From Microbacterium ureisolvens (GTDB lineage: Bacteria > Actinomycetota > Actinomycetes > Actinomycetales > Microbacteriaceae), in contig NZ_JAEUAX010000001.1 of NCBI RefSeq assembly GCF_019511645.1, forward strand, positions 310,001 to 374,000: a stretch of 64,000 bases of DNA. The letters run 5' to 3'. Position numbers and translations under genes: made by a program. Positions 8,140-17,543 of this stretch are shown one piece after another. How positions within the stretch are numbered: position 1 is the stretch's first letter; every line of letters starts with the position of its first letter. Under the pieces are notes generated by a model that saw only the letters and a program-made list of their open reading frames with translations, ran no database searches and was not told the DNA's origin.

Positions 8140-8363
8140 ACCAGCGCGGATCCGGCCATCACCGGGGAGCTCTCGGAAGAACGGGTCGTCGCGAATGCGG
8201 CGTCCCCATTAGAACCGAGCGGGGCAGGCCCGTCACAGCCGCAGTGAGAGAGGGCGGTCGCCTCGGCGTCGTCAATGCAGGGTGGTACCGCGGTACGTCT
8301 GGTCACGGATCCAGGCAGTGTCGTCCCGGCAGGAAGCACACGAGCGAGCACCTGCGAGAGAAG
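8140..8363 (+). promoter_or_regulatory. Ile T-box riboswitch (translational, short stem I type)
   Basis: The leader holds the canonical T-box sequence AGGGTGGTACCGCG at 8279-8292. Its TGGT would pair with the ACCA end of uncharged tRNA-Ile. The short stem I contains CCATCACC with the isoleucine specifier ATC at 8158-8160. A CGTCCC element follows near 8325-8330 and can pair with the T-box region. No run of T follows a hairpin, so control is probably through ribosome access, as known for actinobacterial ileS T-boxes. Low isoleucyl-tRNA charging should raise IleRS synthesis. Confidence 0.9.
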
Positions 8364-11300
8364 ATGACCTACCCCCGCCCCTCCGCCTTCGGGCCCGCGG
8401 CCGATGTCGCGCCGGCCCCCGTCGTTCCGAGCCCGCGCTTCCCCCAGATCGAGCAGGAGACGCTCGCGTTCTGGGAGGCCGACCGCACCTTCCGCGCCTC
8501 GATCGACCAGCGTGACGGCGCCGAGGAATGGGTGTTCTACGACGGGCCGCCCTTCGCCAACGGACTGCCGCACTACGGTCACCTCCTCACCGGCTACGCG
8601 AAGGACGTGTTCCCGCGCTTCCAGACCATGCGCGGCAAGAAGGTCGACCGTGTCTTCGGCTGGGACACCCACGGGCTTCCCGCTGAGCTCGAGGCGATGA
8701 AGCAGCTCGGCATCACCGAGAAGAGCGAGATCGAGGCGATGGGCATCGCCACGTTCAACGCGAAGTCGCGCGAGTCGGTCCTGGCGTACACGCGGGAGTG
8801 GGAGGACTACGTCACACGCCAGGCGCGGTGGGTGGACTTCGAGCGCGGCTACAAGACGCTCGACCTCACGTACATGGAATCCGTGCTGTGGGCGTTCAAG
8901 ACGATCTACGACAAGGGCCTCGCGTACGAGGGGCACCGCGTGCTGCCGTACTGCTGGCGCGACGAGACGCCGCTGTCGGCGCACGAGCTGCGCATGGACG
9001 ACGACGTCTACAAGATGCGCCAGGACCCGTCCGTCACGATCACCTTCCCCCTGGTGGGAGCCAAGGCGGAGGCGCTCGGACTCACCGCGGTGCGTGCGCT
9101 CGCGTGGACCACGACCCCGTGGACGCTGCCCACGAACTTCGCCCTCGCTGTGGGACCCGACATCCGCTACGTCGTGGTGCCGGGAGGGCCGAACGGCGCC
9201 GCCGACGTGCATCGCGACGACGACAGGGCCGAGGCCGAGTCGCACCGCTACCTCCTCGCCGAGGAGCTGCTCGCCGGCTACGCGAAAGACCTCGGCTACG
9301 ACTCCGCCGACGCCGCCCGCGAGGCCGTCGAGCGCACGATCCTCGGCTCCGAGCTCGAGGACGTCGCCTACGACCGACTGTTCGACTACTACGCGGATGC
9401 CTCGATCTGGCGCACGCAGAACGCCTGGCGCATCCTCGTCGACGACTACGTCACCACCGGCGACGGCACCGGCATCGTCCACCAGGCCCCGGCCTTCGGT
9501 GAGGACGACCAGCGGGTCACCGAGGCCGCCGGCATCCCGCTCATCATGAGCCTCGACGACGGCGGACGCTTCCTCCCGCAGGTGACGGATGTCGCCGGCG
9601 AGCTGTGGATGGACGCCAACCGGCCGCTCATCCGCCTGCTGAAGCAGGAGGGCCGCCTCCTGCGCGAGGCGAGCTACGAGCACTCGTACCCGCACTGCTG
9701 GCGCTGCCGGAACCCGCTCATCTACCGCGCCGTGTCGAGCTGGTTCGTGCGCGTCACCGACATCAAGGACCGCATGCTCGCGGGCAACGAGCAGATCACG
9801 TGGGTGCCCGAGAACGTCAAGCACGGCCAGTTCGGCAAGTGGCTCGAGGGCGCGCGCGACTGGTCGATCAGCCGCAACCGGTACTGGGGCTCGCCGATCC
9901 CCGTGTGGAAGAGCGACGACCCGGAGCACCCGCGCGTCGACGTGTACGGCTCGCTCGAGGAGCTCGAGCGAGACTTCGGCCGCCTGCCGCGCAACGCCGA
10001 GGGCGAGGTGGACCTCCACCGCCCATACATCGACGACCTGACGCGCCCGAACCCCGACGATCCCACCGGCAAGAGCACGATGCGTCGCATCGAGGACGTC
10101 TTCGACGTGTGGTTCGACTCGGGTTCCATGCCCTACGCGCAGGTGCACTACCCGTTCGAGAACCAGCAGTGGTTCGACGAGCACTCCCCGGCGGACTTCA
10201 TCGTCGAGTACATCGGGCAGACGCGCGGCTGGTTCTACGTCATGCACGTGCTCTCGACCGCGCTGTTCGACCGTCCCGCGTTCACCGGAGTCTCGTGTCA
10301 CGGGATCGTGCTGGGCAGCGACGGGCTGAAGATGTCGAAGTCGCTGCGCAACTATCCGGACGTCAGCGAGGTGTTCGACCGTGACGGCTCCGACGCGATG
10401 CGCTGGTTCCTGATGTCGAGTTCGGTGCTGCGCGGCGGCAACCTCATCGTGACCGAGGAGGGCATCCGCGCGGGCGTCCGCGAGTTCCTGCTGCCGGTGT
10501 GGAACGCCTGGTACTTCTTCGCGACGTACGCCAACGCCGCGGGCGGCGCCGCCGGCGAGGGGTACCAGGCGTCGTGGCGCACCGACTCCACCGACGTGCT
10601 CGACCGCTACATCCTGGCGCTGACCGGCGACCTCGTCCGTGATGTCGCCGCCGACCTCGAGGTGCTCGACTCGACGCTGGCCGCGGCGAAGCTGCGCGAC
10701 TTCGCGGAGGCGCTCACCAACTGGTACATCCGCCGCTCGCGCGACCGGTTCTGGGTGGGCGTGTCCGACGACCCGAAGAGCCGTGAGGCTTTCGACACGC
10801 TCTACACCGTGCTCGAGACCCTCACCCGCGTGGCCGCGCCGCTCATCCCGCTGGTCTCCGAGAAGGTCTGGCAGGGTCTCACCGGCGGGCGCAGCGTTCA
10901 CCTGCAGGACTGGCCCGACGCCGACGCCTTCCCTGCCGCGGACGACATCCGCGCCGCGATGGACGCCGTCCGCGAGGCATCCAGCGTCGCGAATGCGCTG
11001 CGCAAGAAGGAGGGCCGTCGCGTGCGTCTGCCGCTTCCGAGCCTGACGGTGGCGGTTGCGGATGCTGCATCCCTCGCACAGTTCGACGGCATCCTGCGCG
11101 ACGAGCTCAACGTGAAGTCGGTGGAGCTGATCGAGCTCGGCGATGATGTGTCGGAGCGCTACGGCATCAGCAAGCGTCTCACCGTGAACGCGCGCGCCGC
11201 GGGCCCGCGTCTGGGCAAGCAGGTCCAGCACGTCATCTCGGGTGCGAAGGCGGGCGTCTGGGAGGAACGCGACGGCGTCGTGGTCGTCGACGGCATCGCC

Positions 11301-11747
11301 CTGGAGCCGGGGGAGTACGACCTCACACTCGAGGCCGGCGGCGTCGCCGAGGGGACGGCGATCGCGCTGCTGGCGGGTGAGGGCTTCGTGCTGCTCGACA
11401 CCACGACGACGCCCGACCTCGAGGCCGAGGGCCTGGCACGCGACGTGATCCGCGCCGTGCAGGACACCCGCAAGGCCGCCGGCTTCGACGTCAGCGACCG
11501 GATCCGCCTCGATCTCGTCTTCGACGACGATGCCGACGGCGGGGCCGTCGCCGCGGCCTTCGACGTCGCCGACGTGGCAGGTGAGACACTGGCCCTCGCG
11601 CACTCGGTGCGGACGCGGACGGCCGAGCTCGCAGCATCCGGTGATTCCGGGAGCGCCATCGAGTACGAGGCGGTGGTCGCCGCGGGAACCTATGCCAATC
11701 GCGGCGCCTTCACCGTCTCGGTCGGCAGAACGGGGGCGCGGGCATGA
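8364..11747 (+). CDS. ileS: Isoleucine--tRNA ligase, type 2 (eukaryote-like)
   Basis: The 1127-aa class I synthetase charges tRNA-Ile. HIGH appears as PHYGH (69-73) followed by [20 protein letters not shown] and [24 protein letters not shown] is at about 655 ([15 protein letters not shown]). These features and the length fit the eukaryote-like IleRS type 2, members of which are often mupirocin-tolerant. Editing (CP1) and C-terminal anticodon-binding regions are present. The start is the first ATG after the T-box leader, with GAGAGAAG before it. The frame is open far upstream, but that part overlaps the T-box and is not coding. The stop overlaps folC by ATGA. Confidence 0.96.
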   Translation: MTYPRPSAFGPAADVAPAPVVPSPRFPQIEQETLAFWEADRTFRASIDQRDGAEEWVFYDGPPFANGLPHYGHLLTGYAKDVFPRFQTMRGKKVDRVFGWDTHGLPAELEAMKQLGITEKSEIEAMGIATFNAKSRESVLAYTREWEDYVTRQARWVDFERGYKTLDLTYMESVLWAFKTIYDKGLAYEGHRVLPYCWRDETPLSAHELRMDDDVYKMRQDPSVTITFPLVGAKAEALGLTAVRALAWTTTPWTLPTNFALAVGPDIRYVVVPGGPNGAADVHRDDDRAEAESHRYLLAEELLAGYAKDLGYDSADAAREAVERTILGSELEDVAYDRLFDYYADASIWRTQNAWRILVDDYVTTGDGTGIVHQAPAFGEDDQRVTEAAGIPLIMSLDDGGRFLPQVTDVAGELWMDANRPLIRLLKQEGRLLREASYEHSYPHCWRCRNPLIYRAVSSWFVRVTDIKDRMLAGNEQITWVPENVKHGQFGKWLEGARDWSISRNRYWGSPIPVWKSDDPEHPRVDVYGSLEELERDFGRLPRNAEGEVDLHRPYIDDLTRPNPDDPTGKSTMRRIEDVFDVWFDSGSMPYAQVHYPFENQQWFDEHSPADFIVEYIGQTRGWFYVMHVLSTALFDRPAFTGVSCHGIVLGSDGLKMSKSLRNYPDVSEVFDRDGSDAMRWFLMSSSVLRGGNLIVTEEGIRAGVREFLLPVWNAWYFFATYANAAGGAAGEGYQASWRTDSTDVLDRYILALTGDLVRDVAADLEVLDSTLAAAKLRDFAEALTNWYIRRSRDRFWVGVSDDPKSREAFDTLYTVLETLTRVAAPLIPLVSEKVWQGLTGGRSVHLQDWPDADAFPAADDIRAAMDAVREASSVANALRKKEGRRVRLPLPSLTVAVADAASLAQFDGILRDELNVKSVELIELGDDVSERYGISKRLTVNARAAGPRLGKQVQHVISGAKAGVWEERDGVVVVDGIALEPGEYDLTLEAGGVAEGTAIALLAGEGFVLLDTTTTPDLEAEGLARDVIRAVQDTRKAAGFDVSDRIRLDLVFDDDADGGAVAAAFDVADVAGETLALAHSVRTRTAELAASGDSGSAIEYEAVVAAGTYANRGAFTVSVGRTGARA

Positions 11748-13102
11748 GCGATCGCGACCGGCAGCGCGCCGACGCCGTCTACGAGGCGCTCCTGCAGCGC
11801 CAGGGTGAGCGGTGGGTCGAGCCCCGGGTCGAGCGCACACGACGAGTGCTCGAGCTGCTCGACGACCCGCAGAAGACGTACCGCGTCGTGCACGTCACCG
11901 GCACGAACGGAAAGACGTCGACGAGCCGCATGATCGAGAGCCTCGTGCGGGCGCACGGACTGCGCACGGGCCTGTTCACCAGTCCCCACCTCGAGCGGTT
12001 CACCGAGCGGATCATGGTCGACGGCGAGCCGATCGACGATGCCGCGGTCGCTGACGCGTGGGACGAGATCGAACCGTTCGTCGACCTCGTGGATAGCGAA
12101 CTCGCCGCGAACGGCGATGCGGCGCTCACGTTCTTCGAGCTGCTCACGGTGCTGGCGTTCGTCGCCTTCGCCGATGCGCCGATCGACGTGCTCGTGCTCG
12201 AGGTGGGCATGGGCGGGTCGTGGGACTCCACGAACACCGCAGATGGCGACGTGGCGGTGTTCGCACCGATCGACCTCGATCACGCGGATCGTCTCGGCGA
12301 CACCATCGCGGAGATCGCGAGCGTCAAGGCGGGCATCATCAAGGACGGCGCGGCGGTCGTCTCGGCACGGCAGGTTGCTGCCGCCGAGTCGGTGCTCCGT
12401 GAGGCAGCCGCCGCCCGCGGCGCCTCGATCGCCTTCGAAGGCGCCGAGTTCGCGCTCGCGCAGCAGCGACTCGCCGTCGGCGGACAGCAGATCAGCGTCC
12501 GCGGCCTGGCCGGCACGTACGAGGACGAATACCTTCCCCTGTACGGCGCCCATCAGGGCTTCAACGCCGCGCTCGCGATCGCGGCCGTCGAGTCCCTCGT
12601 GGGCGGCGCGTCGCAGCCGATCGCCGCAGACGTGCTGGCGGAGGGGCTCGGCGCAGTGACCTCGCCCGGGCGTCTCCAATTGATCGGCGCCGCCCCGACC
12701 GTGCTCGTCGACGCCGCCCACAATCCCCACGGTGCGCGCGCCCTCGTGACCGCGCTGCGCGAATCGTTCGACTTCGACGAGTGGGGCGTCGTGCTCGGCG
12801 TGCTCTCCGACAAGGATGCGGCAGGGATCGTCGCGGAGATCGCTCCCGTGGCGGCCCACGTGTTCGCCACCGCTCCCGACTCCGAGCGTGCGGAGGACGC
12901 GGACGCCATCGCCGATCTGGCGGAGGCGCACGATCTGCGGGTCTCCGTGCACCGCGACCTCGCCGACGCCGCGGAGGCGGCGCGCGCGTGGGCGGCGGCA
13001 TCCGATCGGCGCGCCGTCGTGATCGCAGGATCGGTCGTGCTCGCGGGTGAGGCGCTCGCCCTCGCCGCCGATGAGGACTGGAAGGCCGGGTGGAACGAGT
13101 GA
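11744..13102 (+). CDS. folC: Bifunctional dihydrofolate synthase / folylpolyglutamate synthase
   Basis: A 452-aa Mur-ligase-fold enzyme that adds glutamate to dihydropteroate and to folates using ATP. The P-loop is [19 protein letters not shown] (about 47-65), followed by the folylpolyglutamate synthase signature [14 protein letters not shown]. The central ATPase portion includes [14 protein letters not shown] and a TSPGRLQ hinge, and the C-terminal domain has [13 protein letters not shown]. It overlaps ileS by 4 bp at its start and the DUF4233 gene at its end, so the three are translationally linked. Confidence 0.95.
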   Translation: MSDRDRQRADAVYEALLQRQGERWVEPRVERTRRVLELLDDPQKTYRVVHVTGTNGKTSTSRMIESLVRAHGLRTGLFTSPHLERFTERIMVDGEPIDDAAVADAWDEIEPFVDLVDSELAANGDAALTFFELLTVLAFVAFADAPIDVLVLEVGMGGSWDSTNTADGDVAVFAPIDLDHADRLGDTIAEIASVKAGIIKDGAAVVSARQVAAAESVLREAAAARGASIAFEGAEFALAQQRLAVGGQQISVRGLAGTYEDEYLPLYGAHQGFNAALAIAAVESLVGGASQPIAADVLAEGLGAVTSPGRLQLIGAAPTVLVDAAHNPHGARALVTALRESFDFDEWGVVLGVLSDKDAAGIVAEIAPVAAHVFATAPDSERAEDADAIADLAEAHDLRVSVHRDLADAAEAARAWAAASDRRAVVIAGSVVLAGEALALAADEDWKAGWNE

Positions 13103-13500
13103 CCGCCCCCACGCAGCCCACGCCCCGCCGCCCCCGCGGCGCCGCGGAGTCGCTGGCCACGATCGTGCTCGGCTTCGAGTCGATCGTCGTGTTCCTCGGG
13201 GGGCTCGTGGTGTACGGCCTGAAGGCGCTGCCGGCGTCGATCCCGCCCTGGTGGGGCATCGTCGCCGGCGCCGTGCTCGCGTTGCTCATGATCCTCACCA
13301 CGCGCCTCGTCCGCTACCGATGGGGCATCGTGCTCGGCTGGGTGCTGCAGGTGATCGTCCTGCTCGGCGCCTTCCTCGTGCCGGCGCTCGCGATCATCGC
13401 GCTCATTTTCGGAGCCATGTACGGGTATGCGACGATCAAGGGGGCCGCTCTCGACCGGCGCAACGCGCGCCTCGCCGCCCGATCTCCCGAAGAACACTGA
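13099..13500 (+). CDS. DUF4233 membrane protein
   Basis: About 133 aa with four predicted membrane segments after a short proline-rich N-terminus: SLATIVLGFESIVVFLGGLV, a WWGIVAGAVLALLMIL segment, WGIVLGWVLQVIVLL, and FLVPALAIIALIFGAMYGY. This is the DUF4233 pattern, a family of unknown function that regularly follows folC in actinobacteria. I place the start at the GTG at 13099, which gives a GTGA overlap with the folC stop; a GTG at 13090 is also possible, with GGAAGG upstream. Confidence 0.85.
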   Translation: MTAPTQPTPRRPRGAAESLATIVLGFESIVVFLGGLVVYGLKALPASIPPWWGIVAGAVLALLMILTTRLVRYRWGIVLGWVLQVIVLLGAFLVPALAIIALIFGAMYGYATIKGAALDRRNARLAARSPEEH

Positions 13501-13537
13501 CTCCTCCCCACGCCTGATCAGCAACGAAAGGTCCCGC

Positions 13538-13954
13538 ATGCCCATCGAAGAGACCCTCGTCCTCGTCAAGCCCGACGGCGTCGCTCGCGGCCTCACCGGC
13601 GCTATCCTCGCCCGCATCGAGGCGAAGGGGTACGCCCTCGTCGACATCCGCCTGGTCGAGCCCGATCGCGAGACCCTCGAGCGCCACTACGCCGAGCACG
13701 AGGGCAAGCCGTTCTACGAGCCGCTGCTCGAGTTCATGATGTCGGGCCCGTCGGTCGCAATCCGCCTCGCCGGCAACCGCGTGATCGAGGGATTCCGCTC
13801 GCTGGCGGGCACGACCGACCCGACGACGGCCGCCCCCGGCACGGTCCGCGGCGACTTCGGCCGCGACTGGGGCCTGAAGGTGCAGCAGAACCTGGTGCAC
13901 GGCTCCGACAGCCCCGAGTCCGCCGCGCGCGAGCTCGGCATCTGGTTCGGCTGA
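13538..13954 (+). CDS. ndk: Nucleoside diphosphate kinase
   Basis: A 138-aa enzyme that moves the gamma phosphate between nucleoside triphosphates and diphosphates through a phosphohistidine. The N-terminal ETLVLVKPDGVARGLTGAIL and the active-site block NLVHGSDSPESA, with the catalytic histidine, are intact. Length matches the compact bacterial form. The start is set at the ATG at 13538, with AAAGG upstream; reading further upstream would run into the DUF4233 gene. Confidence 0.97.
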   Translation: MPIEETLVLVKPDGVARGLTGAILARIEAKGYALVDIRLVEPDRETLERHYAEHEGKPFYEPLLEFMMSGPSVAIRLAGNRVIEGFRSLAGTTDPTTAAPGTVRGDFGRDWGLKVQQNLVHGSDSPESAARELGIWFG

Positions 13955-13963
13955 CGGCGGTAT

Positions 13964-13998
13964 CGGGTGAGCCCCGGACCGCGTCCGGAGCTCACCCG
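13964..13998. terminator. Bidirectional hairpin between ndk and the VKOR gene
   Basis: Arms 13964-13979 and 13983-13998 pair over 16 bp with one mismatch and a 3-base loop. The hairpin follows ndk by nine bases and includes the stop codon of the convergent minus-strand gene, so it can serve both. No T-tract is present. Confidence 0.65.
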
Positions 13999-14615
13999 AA
14001 CAGCGTCTGCCAGATGTCGACGACCGCGTTCATCTCGAGCTGGGCGAGCAGCAGGATGATCGCGTAGCTGACGATCGCCGCCAGCGGCACCCAGACCATC
14101 AGGCGGTCGGCGACATCGCGGACCCGATCGGATGCCGGGAACACGCCGGCGCGCAGCATGTGAAGGGTCACCGCGTAGAAGGTCGGGATCGTGACCGCCC
14201 ACGTCACCATGCACCACGGGCACAGGGTGTGCAGGTTCGGTGCGTAGATGCTCTGGCTGATGAGCCAGATCACGAAGCCGAAGGCCAGCGCGATGCCGGC
14301 CCAGAAGCACCACCAGAACCAGCGGGCGAATCGAGCGCGAGCCAGGATCGCCATGCCGACGACGATCGGTGCGACCCAGCCGGTGAGCCCGAGGATCGGG
14401 TTCGGGAATCCGAACAGGCTGCCCTGCCACGAGTCGAGGTTCGCGCTGCACTGCACCAGCACGCTCAGATCGCACGAGGCGATCGCATCGGGGTTCGCGA
14501 GCTTCTCGAGTTTCTCGACCGTGAGGGAGAAAGCGGCCCACCACCCGATCACACCCGCGATCACGAGCCATATGGCGAGTCCGGTCGGACGGGAGTGGGT
14601 CTGCTGGTCGGGCAT
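13992..14615 (-). CDS. Vitamin K epoxide reductase-family membrane protein
   Basis: The 207-aa protein has five hydrophobic segments. The redox-active CPWC pair is in the fourth (HTLCPWCMVTWAV, about 129-138), and the loop cysteine pair is seen in SCDLSVLVQCSANLDS (about 48-56), with the conserved serine following. Bacterial VKOR homologues re-oxidise a DsbA-like thioredoxin using quinone, supporting disulfide formation outside the membrane. No DsbA partner is encoded next to it. The ATG at 14615 starts just before a polar N-terminus and the first helix. Confidence 0.92.
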   Translation of the reverse strand: MPDQQTHSRPTGLAIWLVIAGVIGWWAAFSLTVEKLEKLANPDAIASCDLSVLVQCSANLDSWQGSLFGFPNPILGLTGWVAPIVVGMAILARARFARWFWWCFWAGIALAFGFVIWLISQSIYAPNLHTLCPWCMVTWAVTIPTFYAVTLHMLRAGVFPASDRVRDVADRLMVWVPLAAIVSYAIILLLAQLEMNAVVDIWQTLFG

Positions 14616-14735
14616 GCCTCGGATTATGGCATCGAGATCTGCACGGATGCCGCACCCCCGGGCCGTGGCAAATCGCCGATCTGCGGCGTGGGGAAGGCCT
14701 GACCGCCGGGCGAATGGGCATTCTGGCGGGGGAAG

Positions 14736-14956
14736 TGCGATAATGGGGGGCGATGACTCACGGCCGCGCCGTGGTGATCATCACCAGAAGACTTCAGGGC
14801 GACGAATGCCCTTGGCAGCGCGAGCATCCGCCTAGCGCCGGACGACCGCTGCAGACCGAGTGAGTTCGCGGCACCACCCCGTCCACAGGGGCAGGGGCGG
14901 CGCCGCACGAGATTTCGCCGGGCGACGCGCGGTGTCGCCCCGCTAGGAGTACGCCA
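14736..14956 (+). promoter_or_regulatory. Promoter and long 5' leader of the RNase E/G gene
   Basis: TGCGATAAT at 14736-14744 is an extended -10 (TGn plus GATAAT). It predicts a start near 14751 and a 5' untranslated region of about 205 nt. The leader is rich in short complementary G/C segments but I see no named riboswitch. RNase E genes elsewhere are autoregulated through long leaders, so this may be the same (inference). The rest of 14616-14735 shows nothing else supportable. Confidence 0.5.
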
Positions 14957-17440
14957 GTGATGGCTGATGGAACCGATGCAGAATTCACCCCTCAGGCCGA
15001 ACCCGACGCGCCGCTGACATCAGCGGGCGACGGGGCACCGTCCGCGGCTGACGCGGACGCGCCGGTCGAGGATGCGCAGGAGCCCACCGAGGTCTCCGAG
15101 CCGGCCGAGGCGAGCCCGGCCGAGACGCCCGAGGCCGCGCTCGAGGCACTGGATGCAGCTCCCGCGGAGGAGTCTCCCGTGGAGGAGTCTCCCGCGGAGC
15201 CGCGGCCGGATGCCGCCGCTGACGTCGCGCCCGAGCCCGAAATCGGGTCGACGCCCGAGCCGGCCGCAGAGGCCCTCGACGCAGAGGCGGCGCCGGCAGC
15301 CGAGCGCGCCGCGGAGCCCGCGACGCCCGAGGAGTCCGAGACGCCGGCGGGGCCCGAGGTTCCCGCGGAGCCGCAGGACCCCGCTGAGCCCGCAGCCGTG
15401 ACCGCGGTGAGTCTGGGCCTGCTGCCCGAGGTCTTCGTATCGGCGGTATCGACCCAGCTGATGTTCTACGCGCCCGAGATCACGCCGCTTCCGGCGCGTC
15501 CGGGTCGGCCGCAGCCCGAGGCGGAGCCCGATGCGGCTGCGTCGTCCGGCACCTCGCGCCGCCGCAGCCGTCGTCGCGGCGAGGGCCGGGACGAGGCATC
15601 CGCTCCCTCCGAGCCGTCGCAGCCCCGTCAGCGGGCCGTCGAGCTCATCACTGAGCCGCAGCGCATCAAGGGCTCGACGCGGCTCGAGGCCAAGAAGCAG
15701 CGCCGTCGCGACGGCCGCGAGGCCGGCCGCCGGCGTGCGGTCGTGACCGAGGCGGAGTTCCTGGCTCGCCGTGAGGCGGTCGACCGCGACATGATCGTGC
15801 GCTCGCGCAACGGCCGCATCCAGATCGCCGTGCTCGAAGACAACGTGCTCGTCGAGCACTACGTCGCGCGCAACCAGGACGCGTCGCTCATCGGCAACGT
15901 GTACCTCGGCCGCGTCCAGAACGTGCTGCCGAGCATGGAGGCCGCCTTCGTCGACATCGGCCGCGGCCGCAACGCCGTGCTGTACTCGGGCGAGGTCGAT
16001 TGGGACGCCGTCGAGACCGGCAACCAGCCCCGCCGGATCGAGCTCGCGCTGAAGACCGGCGACCGCGTGCTGGTGCAGGTCACGAAGGATCCGGTCGGGC
16101 ACAAGGGAGCGCGCCTCACGAGCCAGATCTCGCTCCCGGGCCGCTACCTGGTGTACGTGCCGGGCGGCAACATGAACGGCATCTCGCGCAAGCTCCCCGA
16201 CACCGAGCGTGCCCGCCTCAAGAAGATCCTCAAAGAGGTGCTGCCCGAGTCGTCCGGCGTCATCGTCCGCACCGCCGCGGAAGGCGCCACCGAGGACCAG
16301 CTGACGCGGGATGTGCAGCGCCTCACCAACCAGTGGGAGCACATCTCGAAGCAGATCGAGACGATCCAGGCGCCGGCGCTCCTGCATTCCGAGCCGGATC
16401 TCCTCGTCAAGATCGTCCGCGACGTCTTCAACGAGGACTTCTCGAAGATGCTCATCCAGGGCGACGATGCCCATCACACGATCTCGAAGTATCTCGAGTC
16501 CGTGGCGCCCGACCTCCTCGAGCGCGTGGAGCGCTACGAGGGCGAGCACGACCCGTTCGACGTGTTCCGGGTGACCGAGCAGATCGAGAAGGCCCTCGAC
16601 CGCAAGGTGTGGCTGCCCTCCGGGGGCTCCCTCGTGATCGACCGCACCGAGGCGATGACGGTCGTCGACGTCAACACCGGCAAGTTCGTCGGGTCCGGCG
16701 GCAACCTCGAGGAGACGGTCACGAAGAACAACCTCGAGGCCGCGGAGGAGATCGTGCGCCAGCTTCGGCTGCGCGACATCGGCGGCATCATCGTGGTGGA
16801 CTTCATCGACATGGTTCTGGAGTCCAACCGGGACCTCGTGCTGCGCCGCCTCGTCGAATGCCTGAGCCGGGACCGCACCAAGCACCAGGTGGCAGAGGTC
16901 ACGTCCCTCGGGCTCGTGCAGATGACCCGCAAGAAGCTGGGCCTCGGCCTGCTCGAGACCTTCAGCGAGCCCTGCGAGGTCTGTGCCGGGCGCGGACTCA
17001 TCGTGCACCACGACCCGGTCGTGAAGCACCGCGTCCCCGCGGCGAACGGGGCGCCGTCGTCCGGTCGTCGTCCGCGCGGGGGTGCCACGGCCCCCTCGAC
17101 CGGCGGCGGCTCCAACGGCACGCACGTGATCACCGAGGGCGTGAAGTCGGCGCTCGCTCAGATCGCGGCATCGACGATCCACCACGGCGAGGAGGCACCG
17201 CACGTCGAGGCGGCTCCCGTCGTCGAGCAGGCTCCGGTCGAGCGTCCGAAGAAGCCGCGCAAGAAGCGCCAGGATTCCGGCGCGAAGAAGGAGAACCGCA
17301 CCGAGAAGGATCTCCTCCTCGACTCCGTGCTGAACGCCCTTCCCGAGCCCAAGGCCCCGGGGCAGGGACGCTCCCGTCGTCGCGTGACGACCGCGGCGCT
17401 CACGGGAACTCCCGTGCCCCACACGCCCTCCGAGGACTGA
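14957..17440 (+). CDS. rne: Ribonuclease E/G family protein
   Basis: The 827-aa endonuclease processes and decays RNA. Residues 1-210 are a low-complexity Ala/Pro/Glu-rich acidic extension. An S1 domain follows (NVYLGRVQNVLPSMEAAFVD). The catalytic DNase I-like region includes VVDVNTGKFVGSGGNLEETV and IGGIIVVDFIDM, with the metal-binding aspartates present. The zinc-link CEVCAGRG is near residue 675. A basic C-terminal tail (KKPRKKRQ) may bind RNA or partners. GTG at 14957 and ATG at 14960 are both possible starts; GGAG at 14946 fits either. A hairpin ends the gene. Confidence 0.93.
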   Translation: MMADGTDAEFTPQAEPDAPLTSAGDGAPSAADADAPVEDAQEPTEVSEPAEASPAETPEAALEALDAAPAEESPVEESPAEPRPDAAADVAPEPEIGSTPEPAAEALDAEAAPAAERAAEPATPEESETPAGPEVPAEPQDPAEPAAVTAVSLGLLPEVFVSAVSTQLMFYAPEITPLPARPGRPQPEAEPDAAASSGTSRRRSRRRGEGRDEASAPSEPSQPRQRAVELITEPQRIKGSTRLEAKKQRRRDGREAGRRRAVVTEAEFLARREAVDRDMIVRSRNGRIQIAVLEDNVLVEHYVARNQDASLIGNVYLGRVQNVLPSMEAAFVDIGRGRNAVLYSGEVDWDAVETGNQPRRIELALKTGDRVLVQVTKDPVGHKGARLTSQISLPGRYLVYVPGGNMNGISRKLPDTERARLKKILKEVLPESSGVIVRTAAEGATEDQLTRDVQRLTNQWEHISKQIETIQAPALLHSEPDLLVKIVRDVFNEDFSKMLIQGDDAHHTISKYLESVAPDLLERVERYEGEHDPFDVFRVTEQIEKALDRKVWLPSGGSLVIDRTEAMTVVDVNTGKFVGSGGNLEETVTKNNLEAAEEIVRQLRLRDIGGIIVVDFIDMVLESNRDLVLRRLVECLSRDRTKHQVAEVTSLGLVQMTRKKLGLGLLETFSEPCEVCAGRGLIVHHDPVVKHRVPAANGAPSSGRRPRGGATAPSTGGGSNGTHVITEGVKSALAQIAASTIHHGEEAPHVEAAPVVEQAPVERPKKPRKKRQDSGAKKENRTEKDLLLDSVLNALPEPKAPGQGRSRRRVTTAALTGTPVPHTPSED

Positions 17441-17446
17441 GCCCAT

Positions 17447-17478
17447 CGCGCCGTCCCGGCTCCTGCCGGGACGGCGCG
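17447..17478 (+). terminator. Hairpin terminator after rne
   Basis: Perfect 14-bp arms, 17447-17460 and 17465-17478, close a TCCT loop seven bases after the rne stop. No T-tract follows, as is common in high-GC actinobacteria. Confidence 0.7.
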
Positions 17479-17543
17479 GCCCCCTGTCCGCCGACGCGCC
17501 CCGTCGATAGTGTGAGCCCCGGGAGCTGGGGAACGGGGGCACG

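Noticed and set aside
6639..8363. In-frame upstream extension of ileS to give 1702 codons
   Set aside because: It crosses the T-box, the ileS promoter and the opposite-strand transporter; homology begins only at 8364.
6720..11840. A 1706-codon open frame on the minus strand
   Set aside because: Only its last ~450 codons are a real gene (MHS transporter). The rest is antisense to ileS and the T-box, is low-complexity Arg/Val/Asp sequence and shows no domain; long shadow frames are expected in high-GC DNA.
15020..17542. 840-codon minus-strand frame opposite rne
   Set aside because: Mirror frame of the RNase E/G gene, low complexity, no start signal.
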